Shown in pieces: positions 16,601-23,249 of a DNA stretch of 24,386 nt. The notes below the pieces were generated by a model. The model saw nothing but the letters and a program-made list of their open reading frames with translations, did not search any database and was not told the DNA's origin. The first letter of the stretch is position 1, and every line of letters begins with the position of its first letter. This DNA is from a virus. Location of the stretch: the IMG/VR virus record IMGVR_UViG_3300025133_009651, positions 1-24,386 of that record, one strand, 5' to 3'. Both the position numbers and the translations under genes were made by a program.

Positions 16601-19318
16601 TTCGGCCAATTCGTTTACCGAACTAGATCCTAAATCTTCTTTTCTGCTTGCCTTAACAGAAGAGGTTAGGCCCGCCCCCTCTAGTGAGGCCAGAGAGTAG
16701 ACTCCCTTCATATCAGAAGCGCCAGTCGGAAGAACCACAGTATAGTCATCCAAAATAACGCAAATGTCTTTAAGCTTACCATGTAGATCAAAAGCGGTTG
16801 TCTTTTCGTCTGGAAGCAAAAGAGTAGGTTCTAAATCAAGAAGCGTAACTTTATCAGCAGTATTTGTCGGATTCTCATAGACTATAGAGGCATCTTCCAG
16901 TGTATCCGAAGATACAAGCTTCTTTGAAGCTTCTACGATGCTTATAATATTACTGCTAAATGTCGAAATAGACCCATGCCTATAGTTGACATATCCTAAT
17001 TCATAATTCTGATTATAAGAAACGGCTAAATAAATTTGACCATGTTTATAGTCTATGCTGTAATCTCCTACCTTGCGCAATCTGGACAGGTTTTCGTAAA
17101 AATCCTCTCCCTTTTTTGATGCTATCGAAGATACAATGTTGCTATCAAAAGCTCTTTCTGTTCCTGGATTAGTCTCGATGTCTTTAAAGTATTTTTCTTT
17201 AGAAAATAAATCTGATTTCGTAAATTCGATAGAAGAGTTTACATAAGACCCAATGGCATCCTCTGAATCATTTAAAATATGTGTCTTATCCAGACTAAAG
17301 GTCAAACCCTTGGTTCCAATAGTTACATCTTCTTTTAAGCTTGGAGCCGTTGCTGCGGCATTTATCGCCATTGAGCTAATCAGATTATTAGAATCTGGAC
17401 TTCCAAAGAACTTAATTTGCAGATCTTCAATATCGTCAGAACCGCTTAGCCCCTTGCTTCTTATGAAATAATTTTGAGAGTTATAATCAATCAATTCTGC
17501 GGGGATTCCTGGAAAAAACTGAATATTATCGTTTGAAGCATTTGCTGTTATTTCTACAGAAAAAACGGGACAAACAAATTCTCCAATTGGCTCCAACCTT
17601 TCAAGCTCAACTAAGTCAAATTTTGCCAATTCGTTATTTTCTGTTTTAAACTCTGGAGATCGTCTTCCTGTGAAATATATTTCATCATCTGTGTGGTAAA
17701 GCGAAGAATACACCTCTCCAGTTGTTTGGTTATATATCCTAAAAACATTTGTTACAGGAGTATTTTTTGGATTTATTACAAAAGATGATGCAAAATCATT
17801 TGCAACATGCTCATTAAGAATCTCCGTGTGACATGGCGCTTTATAATCAACGCTTTCAACATAAACTTTATCATAATTAAAGTCTATGTTTACCTCTTCG
17901 TCTACTATGCTTCTGTTGCTTGCTGCAACAAACTCATCATCTTTTATGTAATAGTCTAAATTCTTTGAAAATACATTTCTATAGAGATATGTTGCAATAT
18001 TGTTCTTTGAACCGGTTCCTTCGCCAACCTCTTCTGCGCCAACAACAATCACTTCTCCTGTGGAATAATTTATTGCATATTCGCCTATCTTAGATGGCAA
18101 CTTTGAAGAATTAAACACAAGCTCCAGCCGAAATGCCTCAGATGCTTCTGTTGTGTTTTCTCCAGCGGCAAAAGTAACTCCGCCTCTTTCTGGCACACTA
18201 TTGTTAGCATCAACAATTGGAGCATTATCTAGGAAAAACCTTGTTATATTGGTTGGAATGGACTCTGTGTCAATCTGCTTTAAATTATAAACTTCTATTG
18301 ATGCCTCATTGACCTTTCTGCCCGTATCTTTATACAGATAAGATACCTTTATCGTATCACCAACGGTTGGTTCATCAATGTTTCCAAATTCCGATAACAA
18401 AACCTGATTGCTTTTAAGGTCAATATAGCTAAAAGCATATGATGGATCATATCTGTTGCTATTTATAGAGTATTTATTTGTTAAAATATTATATTCCGTA
18501 CCTATATCCCCGTTACAATCTTCTTCGTCCGTAGACCTTATAAGTTTTAAGCTGATTAATTTGATTATATTTTTGTTTTTTAAAGATATCAAAAACCCTT
18601 TAAAGCTATTCCCTTCTGAGGAAAGAGAGATCTCCTCATCCTTAACGTATATCTCCTGCAATGCTATAGGATGCTTGGGAATAGAGGTATGTCTGCTTAT
18701 CGTAGATGTTGAGCTATAATCTAAGGATCTAAATATCAAATTATTTTTAGTTGGATTTGAAGAAACACGCTCTACAACATATGCATTTTCATTGAACAGC
18801 CTGTCTGTTGCTCCAGAGCTTCTAGTCCTCTGTTCGTCAATAACTTCTTGTATTATATAGTTATCGCTTAATAATTCTCCAATATGCTTTTGTGCTTGAA
18901 AAATCTCTTCTGCTTGAGCATTGATGATATTGCTTACGTTAGAATTCTCAAGATCATAAAGCCTTGGAATATTTATAAGCATACGGTCCCTAACGGGATT
19001 GTGATTCTTTAAACCTACGAAAAATAATTTTCTAGTTACGTCATCATTAACTAGCGGGATGCCTCTAGAAGACGCAAACAATACATCATCTGAATCCAGA
19101 AGTTTTAAGACATAGTAGTTGCCAGCAACCTGCGGTCTCGTCTTTACTATTACAAAGCTACCTTCTACAGTAACCTTAACTACCTCTAAATCATCAATAT
19201 TTCCGCTGATTGACTCAATCAGAAAATTGTCCTTCCCTAAAAGTTCAGTCAGCTCTCCGTTGAATGCTACTTTTAGTTCGGTACTTGATGGTATAGAGAA
19301 AGAAACTGGCCTTAACAT
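10604..19318 (-). CDS. Giant baseplate/tail protein with gpI-like core and LamG-like domains
   Basis: A 2904-residue, mostly beta protein. Residues 1-~130 start with a beta domain and then a helical stretch (NIPRLYDLENSNVSNIINA…). Residues ~130-1120 are beta modules in which a Gly/Asp-x-Tyr-x-(Asn/Asp)-Tyr-x-x-Gly-x-(Val/Ile/Leu) motif recurs near 410, 750 and 1095. Residues ~1147-1230 (ALRDALRKNFGVL…DRELYRSALAGTVQAFTKGP…FRSLVESF) resemble P2 gpI-type tail proteins. A LamG/concanavalin-like domain begins near 1245 (GTISAWVCPEWAG), and another spans about 2165-2300, with the hallmark HHVAASWRLN…MHLFIDG. The last ~170 residues contain GGTIDEFRI and TLLLSHFDD, a typical LamG ending, then a charged helical tail. 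ATG 19318 has AGGA 8-9 nt upstream. Its position after J matches gpI in P2 or gp7 in T4. Inferred role: a wedge/fibre-network protein whose LamG parts bind glycans. Family names are from motifs only. Confidence 0.75.
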   Translation of the reverse strand: MLRPVSFSIPSSTELKVAFNGELTELLGKDNFLIESISGNIDDLEVVKVTVEGSFVIVKTRPQVAGNYYVLKLLDSDDVLFASSRGIPLVNDDVTRKLFFVGLKNHNPVRDRMLINIPRLYDLENSNVSNIINAQAEEIFQAQKHIGELLSDNYIIQEVIDEQRTRSSGATDRLFNENAYVVERVSSNPTKNNLIFRSLDYSSTSTISRHTSIPKHPIALQEIYVKDEEISLSSEGNSFKGFLISLKNKNIIKLISLKLIRSTDEEDCNGDIGTEYNILTNKYSINSNRYDPSYAFSYIDLKSNQVLLSEFGNIDEPTVGDTIKVSYLYKDTGRKVNEASIEVYNLKQIDTESIPTNITRFFLDNAPIVDANNSVPERGGVTFAAGENTTEASEAFRLELVFNSSKLPSKIGEYAINYSTGEVIVVGAEEVGEGTGSKNNIATYLYRNVFSKNLDYYIKDDEFVAASNRSIVDEEVNIDFNYDKVYVESVDYKAPCHTEILNEHVANDFASSFVINPKNTPVTNVFRIYNQTTGEVYSSLYHTDDEIYFTGRRSPEFKTENNELAKFDLVELERLEPIGEFVCPVFSVEITANASNDNIQFFPGIPAELIDYNSQNYFIRSKGLSGSDDIEDLQIKFFGSPDSNNLISSMAINAAATAPSLKEDVTIGTKGLTFSLDKTHILNDSEDAIGSYVNSSIEFTKSDLFSKEKYFKDIETNPGTERAFDSNIVSSIASKKGEDFYENLSRLRKVGDYSIDYKHGQIYLAVSYNQNYELGYVNYRHGSISTFSSNIISIVEASKKLVSSDTLEDASIVYENPTNTADKVTLLDLEPTLLLPDEKTTAFDLHGKLKDICVILDDYTVVLPTGASDMKGVYSLASLEGAGLTSSVKASRKEDLGSSSVNELAEGGGGNIFNPIFMSFEDNIIDLKKTHSTRLAESGSNYEIVINDSSFDEVYKIIHTPTDSEIFDEKLNVLKIDGLEIVNTEASGANISADIKSGIILDSIDTSGDFLLDSDDNRFTIVSFDAALSKIVVSVPAENNVSASSPALGSAQVIVKSTVVTSSSGVTITIPSDSYVNKGDPVNVIYKTTFVPEVGTKVGVDYRAGRLYLSYVYSYDDVYVSYEYGDNQIDWSVGSAINEGETYYATYKYGALRDALRKNFGVLTKIPFFQRFPLTTDRELYRSALAGTVQAFTKGPTIPAFRSLVESFTDITPGITESVFGNWILGREYLNPQEIKIDGTIEFKPCKFEEGIMIKDDTVVSVPAISNINLDEGTISAWVCPEWAGIDNDATLTIHIDNIGLKHYAYKLGDNIFDYKNGFNVLSSEDAVGGVDSSAPSVTIHNYTSSWVDDIAGGEEEELIGAFALVKEEASISRVVKTELDISLKVSSFSAPNDINPPRRRASEDLAFNIVNLGILGLGRSLSDASRGLIAEGSEDTLYRFCSPAFISIGDKEKLLFSMFSMRPLINPDSGKIYTFRVGDEHIEHNEIPDYNRLHITRNCKCAVDDTLAELSKFRDKDFQSIRIELDFNIDFSYIGDTDVPFDDQPSAFRVLDTRGAVYEVYAFLDEDQELVLDSIPDTVSGFVVNRIPENQQYITAQGADAINSLLPTGEITVLYQTLSILTKTSPDAATYLGYEAKSYIVDWMSDYVDLSFVRDPMKNNVKVVITSSITSEKKNIDLFYTDLIDVEAEAVIYSSLNLDKWFNIAGGIVSVDNSSSLSDKIAVGTLDRTSKSVIDINSLKYSIHNRFDEADIYIGASARNPRRIPFEVNKSDFPDTSVGLPYNADSAEGVFIGFDELCLSPLADDVGQWVLRTRASESVYMPTGVAAAVGSSALPYDLVYSYVPMSHIFAGVITTDGEFSSVVRAHREEDGSGCPTGLVCASEYRYCGDGVLEGEGEGDGWKKIGETSSELINILIGGAEGEASAWMKHGAFATTSSGGVYRMGPSVASVDDCNHNIADGSFAYTSLPCYGGNYSATVSFRVAEVDFRLSASSVGEFEGAISGIITGITPIHIYDNDINVKVALAISDLGQPLVLVVDGNSSEIVDISYFDWDNGLFNQLTLNKNSKTGIITVKSNSQILSKLDVDDFSANTSQACELLSEPFFAIHLFDGSLSSAVDFHSELDGNVLDLGLIEYSARYEDGVTTLEAGDFFISTDSKIEFGFSVIGEDGYADGYADTSSDGYGYGYASVQEFDVDELYFTSDKLRYIFDSGQRESENRISIFKDGKGFMNFRVFDNSLSKSGDVNMYNIATNIKSFKPGELHHVAASWRLNTLYEKDEMHLFIDGLEAPNIYKFGGPVPIRINDKFSDISKEVLQDFLVDGIDYCSIFTDGTTLAGTSTFSSSSANFAQDMVGRSIIILESSVAPTYVGKEYIINSVNGNSVTFVRNLDLDIVSFDASASDIKFMFPPTAGIKRDVATDLRNSSFIISKTDCAGVEKELGGITYTVDSGVVNIVSGAKIINPQFRVNLDTRVIEFVGQDAECNYNSTVQFSDLDIHIKTFGLIYKNCKGIINLSSSSYYHLDKKEYDINSGNSVIMSHSVEPVSLDDVYIRRIILPRTIPSIDTSTKDGSLYESTFEIGLLSKNGEHLVTSEVGQVYKKNMGRYLSINFDSDNTAFCEKVDGYIDEYADNTSENKIVVHGKTVDGTDKEEFFVRGNGEIRGEKLFKSVTKIVGTLYLADSNYEPCVIELVESNPITVSDNNGEYAEVFRYTNGRFILTVFGSNGYYPFELHPGSYHLEYPAFLNVSLPMVGDKAYIGCDINKKSQFGGTIDEFRIITEMSSDTRPTENDTDGTRSITEDYLNPNPHCPDDQTLLLSHFDDPIALQARRLRQKEFLNTENNFKFKLEFEDREKLLNYINNEDMFVSSMVRMGFDKDSAVETYIECHHAYNGPLFNESKTYEKR
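10610..10615 (-). promoter_or_regulatory. Ribosome-binding site candidate that decides the LamG gene start
   Basis: GAGAAG on the minus strand is 7 nt before ATG 10600-10602. The two upstream in-frame ATGs (10647 and 10617) have no comparable site. This favours the start at 10602, just past the stop of the giant gene. Confidence 0.35.
11424..11456 (-). repeat. Second DGYA-type cassette, degenerate
   Basis: Encodes DGYIDEYADNTS near residues 2621-2632 of the giant tail protein. It matches the pattern Asp-Gly-Tyr-x, Asp-x-Tyr-Ala-Asp, x-Thr-Ser seen at the other two sites, but no exact DNA repeat remains. Confidence 0.5.
12752..12812 (-). repeat. Five 12-nt units encoding a DGYA-type repeat
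   Basis: On the minus strand the stretch divides into consecutive 12-nt units encoding DGYA, DGYA, DTSS, DGYG and YGYA (residues ~2170-2190 of the giant tail protein). The units share the core GATGGYTATG. Related short cassettes occur at 11424-11456 and 6259-6291. Confidence 0.85.
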
Positions 19319-19326
19319 ACTTTGTC

Positions 19327-22300
19327 CTAATTGATTCTAAACTTATTTCTCGATATTGCTTCAAAAATAACAGAACCAGGTGATATTGTTTGATTATCCA
19401 ATGCTTTTATAAATGCTTTTCTACCTGTCTTGTCAGACTCATTAAACATGGAAATATTAACTGAGTCGACACCGCTTTCTCCTGCAGCAACTGCAATTAT
19501 ATCAGAATAATCAACAATAGCTCCAAGTCTTGATGTATTTAGCAAATTAGTAACAGAATTTATTACATTTTCAACAATTTTATCAGCCTCACTTAAAGCA
19601 TCATCATTAATCAACAGCGTTCCATCTACGTCTACAGTTAATTCTTCGGCTTCTTTTACAAGGATATCAGCAGTGATTGGCCTAACTCTTTCTGCTTCAA
19701 CTGTAGTATCTACAATAAGCCTATTAACGTTATAGGCTACCGTAATTCTCTCTCCCTCTTTTGGTGCCAAAAAGTCATAATCCACGTAATAAGCTTGGCC
19801 ATTTTCCGGCTGATTTAAAGGCTTAATATCAACGCTGCCTACCAAGTTTCCTGCGGTAGATCTAAATCCAGATGACACAGACACCCTGCTTATTCTTCCA
19901 AATCTTGCATTTGTTGTTCTTGCTCCTGATGAAGCAAAATATAACTCTTCGTATCCTTCTGAGTTGTATATCAGAATTTCTATTCTAAGCTTATCCCCAG
20001 AACTAATAGACATAGCGTTATTGACCGGAACTGACGGAAGCGTAAATTGATAATTTTCTAAATCTAAATCTGCTTGGGCGGCTCCTATATCATAGTCTGT
20101 ATTCTTTAAATAATACCCCAAAATACTAAATTCTTTATCTACTTTATCATTCTTGTCTAACGTGCAAACTTTATCAACTCTTGCAATTCCGACATTTGTT
20201 GGAATAGAGGCTAAATCAAGGGCCTCTTTCAGTTCTGATTCTATGTCAAAAGCAAGGCCTGTCATGGTGACTCCCGCTACAACATCTAATGTATACCTAT
20301 CAATAGTTGTTCCTGAGACCTTTATCTTTCCGGCGCTTGATGCTCCAGATATTCCAACTTGTAATTTTGTTGGTCCAAATCTAACTATTGAACTAGGCTC
20401 TCCTGCTGAATTGAATTCAAAAAATACTGGCTGATTATTCGTTGATGTGCTCGTGGTTTCTGGTCCAATCAAGGAATTGGTTGTTGTGCCGCCTATAATG
20501 GGCAAACCATCCAAAGTAACCTGCGAGTATACAGAGATTATGTTTGCAACATATGTAACATAAGCGTAATCTCCGGATAAATACAGGTCTTCAACTATAT
20601 CTAAAAGCTCTTCTGCTTCCAAAACACTTTCTGATGGCAGAGTTATCTTGTCATTATAGTTGGAGCCATCTGTTTTGTTTATATCAAATAATTCTGTTTT
20701 GTTATAATGAACAGTAACGTCATCTCCAATAGAGCCAACAGCGTCTGAGGGAAGGTAAATAATTCTTGCGTCAAAAGATCCATCTGCTGCAGGTGTACTA
20801 TAAAGCTCAAGGTTATCGCTTGTTCTTTTAACAGATATAATATTTACGATAACATCTTCAGCGGCGTCAAGCTCTATCCCAACAATGCTTGTTGCGCCCA
20901 CCGTGCTAACAACAGATAATGTTGATGTTGTTTCAACTTTGTTATAAACAGATACAACCTTGTTAATTTCAAAATCTGTTTCTATTTCAAAAACCAATCC
21001 ATCATCTGTTTTTGTGATTATTGCTGCTTCTTCGAAGATTCCTCCGCTAGACGTCCAATCTATAGAGTCTGTTGCCGAAGGATCTCTAAATTGAGAAAAG
21101 CTTTTTGACCCACCATAGTCGACATAAGAGTCATATTCTTGTCTCCATGTATAATTGGTATTCAAAACATCTGCAGCAGTTGGAAGAGATCGTCCTGTTA
21201 TTTGAACAATCCCGCTAGTGTTTAGTCCATCTGAGTCTAAATTTTGATCAACAACAGAATATATCTCGCCTGTTGTCTTGTTTTGAACCTTGCTAACCCT
21301 AACAACTGGTGTGTGCAGCAATTTAATATATTCTTTGCCCGCAGAACTTACTTCTGAATTTTCTCCAATTTCATTAATATCCCTATACACTCCGGTCACA
21401 TCGTTTATATCTGTAAAAGTGAGGGCATCTACGCTAAATGATTCACCCTTTGTAATGCTTTCTCCATTTACAATCTTGGTGTTGGAAATAAAATGAATTT
21501 TATCAAAACCAAATGGACTCCCTCCCGTTTCTGGATTTAAATCTTTTTGTAATTCAAAGCTTCCAGAAACAATTCCATCGCCATCTGTAAATGACTCTGT
21601 TAAAATGCCCGAAGAGCTGCCAACAACGGATATCATGGAGTCTACTGGCTGTGCCGGTATAGAGCCAGTTGAAAAGGCCAAAACTCTTCTCTCTTCTGAC
21701 GTTCTCGTTTGATCTTGCCCTACCTGCCCCAGTGTGTGGTCATTTCTTTCGTCTGAAATATTGCCTGCTCCAGATAGATCTGTAAAGATAAAGGATTCTG
21801 AGACAGCCTCAATGCTTCTTCCTAAAATATATATGTCAACCTTTCCGCCTGTTCCTGAGCTTATTATTCTACTGGAACCATCGTCAAGCTCTATCGTTTC
21901 TGTTCCGTCTCTAAGCATCAAAGAGTTACCCGGTTCAACAACTAGGGCATCTGTAACTCCGCTTACTCCCAAAACAGCATTTCTATACCCAGCAGAAGTG
22001 CCTACGTTGGCTCCGCTAAATACCGAGAGAATTCTTGTTCTAAAGGAATTGTCCGTCTCCCTGTTTGCCCCGCCAGTCATAGCGGTCAAGTTTATAACAG
22101 AAACTGCAAATGGCAAATCCGTTTCTATAATTTGAAGAGTCTCCCTGTTTGCCCCGCCGGTCATAGCGGTCAGGTTTATAACAGAAACTGCAAATGGCAA
22201 ATCCGTTTCTATAATTTGAAGAGATCCTACATTTCCCGTAGTTCCTGTTCGTGTTGCTTGCGCCGGAATCTCTATTGCATATGTGCTGCTTATGCCTGCT

Positions 22301-22737
22301 ATATTTAAAGACTTTCTCATGCGACTTGCGTTGGCTGCCAGCCTGTTTTTGTCTGTAGCTGACATAACAAAGTTTCCAACCGTTCTATACTTAGATCCAT
22401 TTCTAGCAGTTACAAGTGTTCCGCTTGGTATCGAAACATCTGATATCAAATTATTGGTACAAAAGATAACAATTCCACTAGCAGCAGAGCCTGTGTTTCT
22501 TGTAGATCCAAAGTTTGCCGCTAAACGATCTAGGTCTCTCCCCGTGGTTGTAGCAAGAGATTGCTTTTCGGACACCAAATTAATAGAAGAATACAGCCTT
22601 GATATTTGATCTGCTGGCAGATCAACAAACAAATCCCGTGTAACCGTGCCAGGCTTTGTATCGAGATTTGGCTGAGAAAAGCCAAGTCTCTGTATCATGG
22701 TAGAAACAATTTCACTAAACGATCTAAATGTAGCCAT
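19327..22737 (-). CDS. Baseplate J/gp6-like wedge protein, unusually long
   Basis: This is a baseplate wedge protein of the J/gp47/gp6 family, which forms the inner ring of contractile-tail baseplates. At about 1136 residues it is far longer than P2 J (about 300) and longer than T4 gp6 (about 660). The N-terminal third carries the family pattern: a helical start, then Thr-Gly-Arg-Asp-Leu-Asp-Arg-Leu-Ala with a following Gly-x-x-Arg (residues ~65-80), IPSGTLVTARNGSKYRT (~100-116), and GGANRETDNSFRTRI (~220-235). The middle (~250-950) is beta-rich and low in Cys, with several modules absent from small J proteins. The C-terminal ~120 residues (LLINDDALSEADKIVENVIN…) look like the family's usual end domain. 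A 28-residue unit is perfectly repeated at 173-200 and 201-228. I chose ATG 22737 over the adjacent GTG 22740 on ribosome-site spacing. The stop TAG forms part of the next gene's AGGA site, 8 nt before its ATG. Confidence 0.88.
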   Translation of the reverse strand: MATFRSFSEIVSTMIQRLGFSQPNLDTKPGTVTRDLFVDLPADQISRLYSSINLVSEKQSLATTTGRDLDRLAANFGSTRNTGSAASGIVIFCTNNLISDVSIPSGTLVTARNGSKYRTVGNFVMSATDKNRLAANASRMRKSLNIAGISSTYAIEIPAQATRTGTTGNVGSLQIIETDLPFAVSVINLTAMTGGANRETLQIIETDLPFAVSVINLTAMTGGANRETDNSFRTRILSVFSGANVGTSAGYRNAVLGVSGVTDALVVEPGNSLMLRDGTETIELDDGSSRIISSGTGGKVDIYILGRSIEAVSESFIFTDLSGAGNISDERNDHTLGQVGQDQTRTSEERRVLAFSTGSIPAQPVDSMISVVGSSSGILTESFTDGDGIVSGSFELQKDLNPETGGSPFGFDKIHFISNTKIVNGESITKGESFSVDALTFTDINDVTGVYRDINEIGENSEVSSAGKEYIKLLHTPVVRVSKVQNKTTGEIYSVVDQNLDSDGLNTSGIVQITGRSLPTAADVLNTNYTWRQEYDSYVDYGGSKSFSQFRDPSATDSIDWTSSGGIFEEAAIITKTDDGLVFEIETDFEINKVVSVYNKVETTSTLSVVSTVGATSIVGIELDAAEDVIVNIISVKRTSDNLELYSTPAADGSFDARIIYLPSDAVGSIGDDVTVHYNKTELFDINKTDGSNYNDKITLPSESVLEAEELLDIVEDLYLSGDYAYVTYVANIISVYSQVTLDGLPIIGGTTTNSLIGPETTSTSTNNQPVFFEFNSAGEPSSIVRFGPTKLQVGISGASSAGKIKVSGTTIDRYTLDVVAGVTMTGLAFDIESELKEALDLASIPTNVGIARVDKVCTLDKNDKVDKEFSILGYYLKNTDYDIGAAQADLDLENYQFTLPSVPVNNAMSISSGDKLRIEILIYNSEGYEELYFASSGARTTNARFGRISRVSVSSGFRSTAGNLVGSVDIKPLNQPENGQAYYVDYDFLAPKEGERITVAYNVNRLIVDTTVEAERVRPITADILVKEAEELTVDVDGTLLINDDALSEADKIVENVINSVTNLLNTSRLGAIVDYSDIIAVAAGESGVDSVNISMFNESDKTGRKAFIKALDNQTISPGSVIFEAISRNKFRIN
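22055..22222 (-). repeat. 84-bp in-frame tandem duplication (2 copies) in the J-like gene
   Basis: Copies lie at 22055-22138 and 22139-22222 and match at 82 of 84 positions. The two differences (ACT/ACC for Thr and TTG/CTG for Leu) are both synonymous, so the encoded 28 residues (LQIIETDLPFAV…GGANRET) are identical. One copy gives the canonical J-family layout, so the extra copy is the inserted one. Confidence 0.97.
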
Positions 22738-22744
22738 CACCCAT

Positions 22745-22748
22745 CCCT
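22745..22748 (-). promoter_or_regulatory. Ribosome-binding site that decides the J-like start
   Basis: AGGG overlaps the stop codon of the upstream gene. It stands 7 nt before ATG 22735-22737 but only 4 nt before the GTG at 22738-22740, so the ATG is the better start. Confidence 0.5.
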
Positions 22749-23178
22749 ATACTATCCTTACTGTAATAATATCTTTTACTACCGTAAGCTCTTTTGTCAA
22801 CACAGAAATAAAAATATTATAAAGCCTTGGATCTACATTGTCTCTTGCAACCGAAATACTTGATATATCTATAATAATTTCACCTGGAGTTAAAGCTTGT
22901 CTTCTTGACTGCGCCCGCTGAAGAGACATTAAGTTTCTAACCGCATTTCTTGCCGAAGACTCTAAATCTAAAGATACCAATCTTTCGTCTGCCTGATGGC
23001 CGATTTGTAACGCACCTATGTGGCTTCCATATTTTGGATGATACTTGTTGCCTCCAAGGTCTGTTAACAATATTTTTATAATATCCTGTCGTAATTTTGA
23101 ATTACCAGCAACTACCCTTACAGTCCCATCGGTTTCTATTTTTATATCCCCTCTTACTAGGGCTAAATCAAAAGACAT
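22747..23178 (-). CDS. gp25/W-like baseplate wedge protein
   Basis: A 143-residue protein of the GPW/gp25 family, the small wedge component that helps connect the tail sheath/hub to the baseplate in contractile tails. The length is typical for the family (about 100-150). Visible family features are an N-terminal beta segment (residues 1-25), then the core LRQDIIKILLTDLGG followed by Pro-x-Tyr-Gly-Ser (HPKYGS) around residues 29-52, an Arg-rich helix (RNAVRNLM…) and a C-terminal beta hairpin. The start at 23178 is supported by AGGA 9 nt upstream. The stop TAG is followed within a few bases by the J-like gene, and its last bases are part of that gene's ribosome-binding site, so translation is probably coupled. 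The order W then J is that of P2-like baseplate operons, which strengthens the call. Assignment rests on motif and synteny; no search was run. Confidence 0.85.
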   Translation of the reverse strand: MSFDLALVRGDIKIETDGTVRVVAGNSKLRQDIIKILLTDLGGNKYHPKYGSHIGALQIGHQADERLVSLDLESSARNAVRNLMSLQRAQSRRQALTPGEIIIDISSISVARDNVDPRLYNIFISVLTKELTVVKDIITVRIV

Positions 23179-23187
23179 AATTAATAT

Positions 23188-23191
23188 TCCT
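23188..23191 (-). promoter_or_regulatory. Ribosome-binding site of the gp25/W-like gene
   Basis: AGGA on the minus strand ends 9 nt before the ATG at 23176-23178. It supports that Met as the start. Confidence 0.6.
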
Positions 23192-23227
23192 AAACTCTGT
23201 TTTTTATGTTAAAAATAATAGAAATAT

Positions 23228-23235
23228 TGTTTATA
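23228..23235 (-). promoter_or_regulatory. Weak T4-late-like promoter candidate
   Basis: In the 71-nt AT-rich gap 23179-23249 the minus strand reads TATAAACA, one mismatch from the T4 late promoter box TATAAATA, about 50 nt upstream of the gp25/W-like start. AT-rich DNA gives such matches by chance, so this is only a candidate. No hairpin or terminator is visible in the gap. Confidence 0.2.
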
Positions 23236-23249
23236 AGAATCTAATAAAG

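Noticed and set aside
11020-18480. Exact T4-late-type TATAAATA boxes on the minus strand (near 11030, 11725, 14505, 18470)
   Set aside because: All are inside the giant gene and not upstream of any start; expected by chance in AT-rich coding DNA.
21734-22135. Plus-strand open frame of 133 residues
   Set aside because: Antisense to the J-like gene and overlapping the duplicated segment; no protein-like motif.
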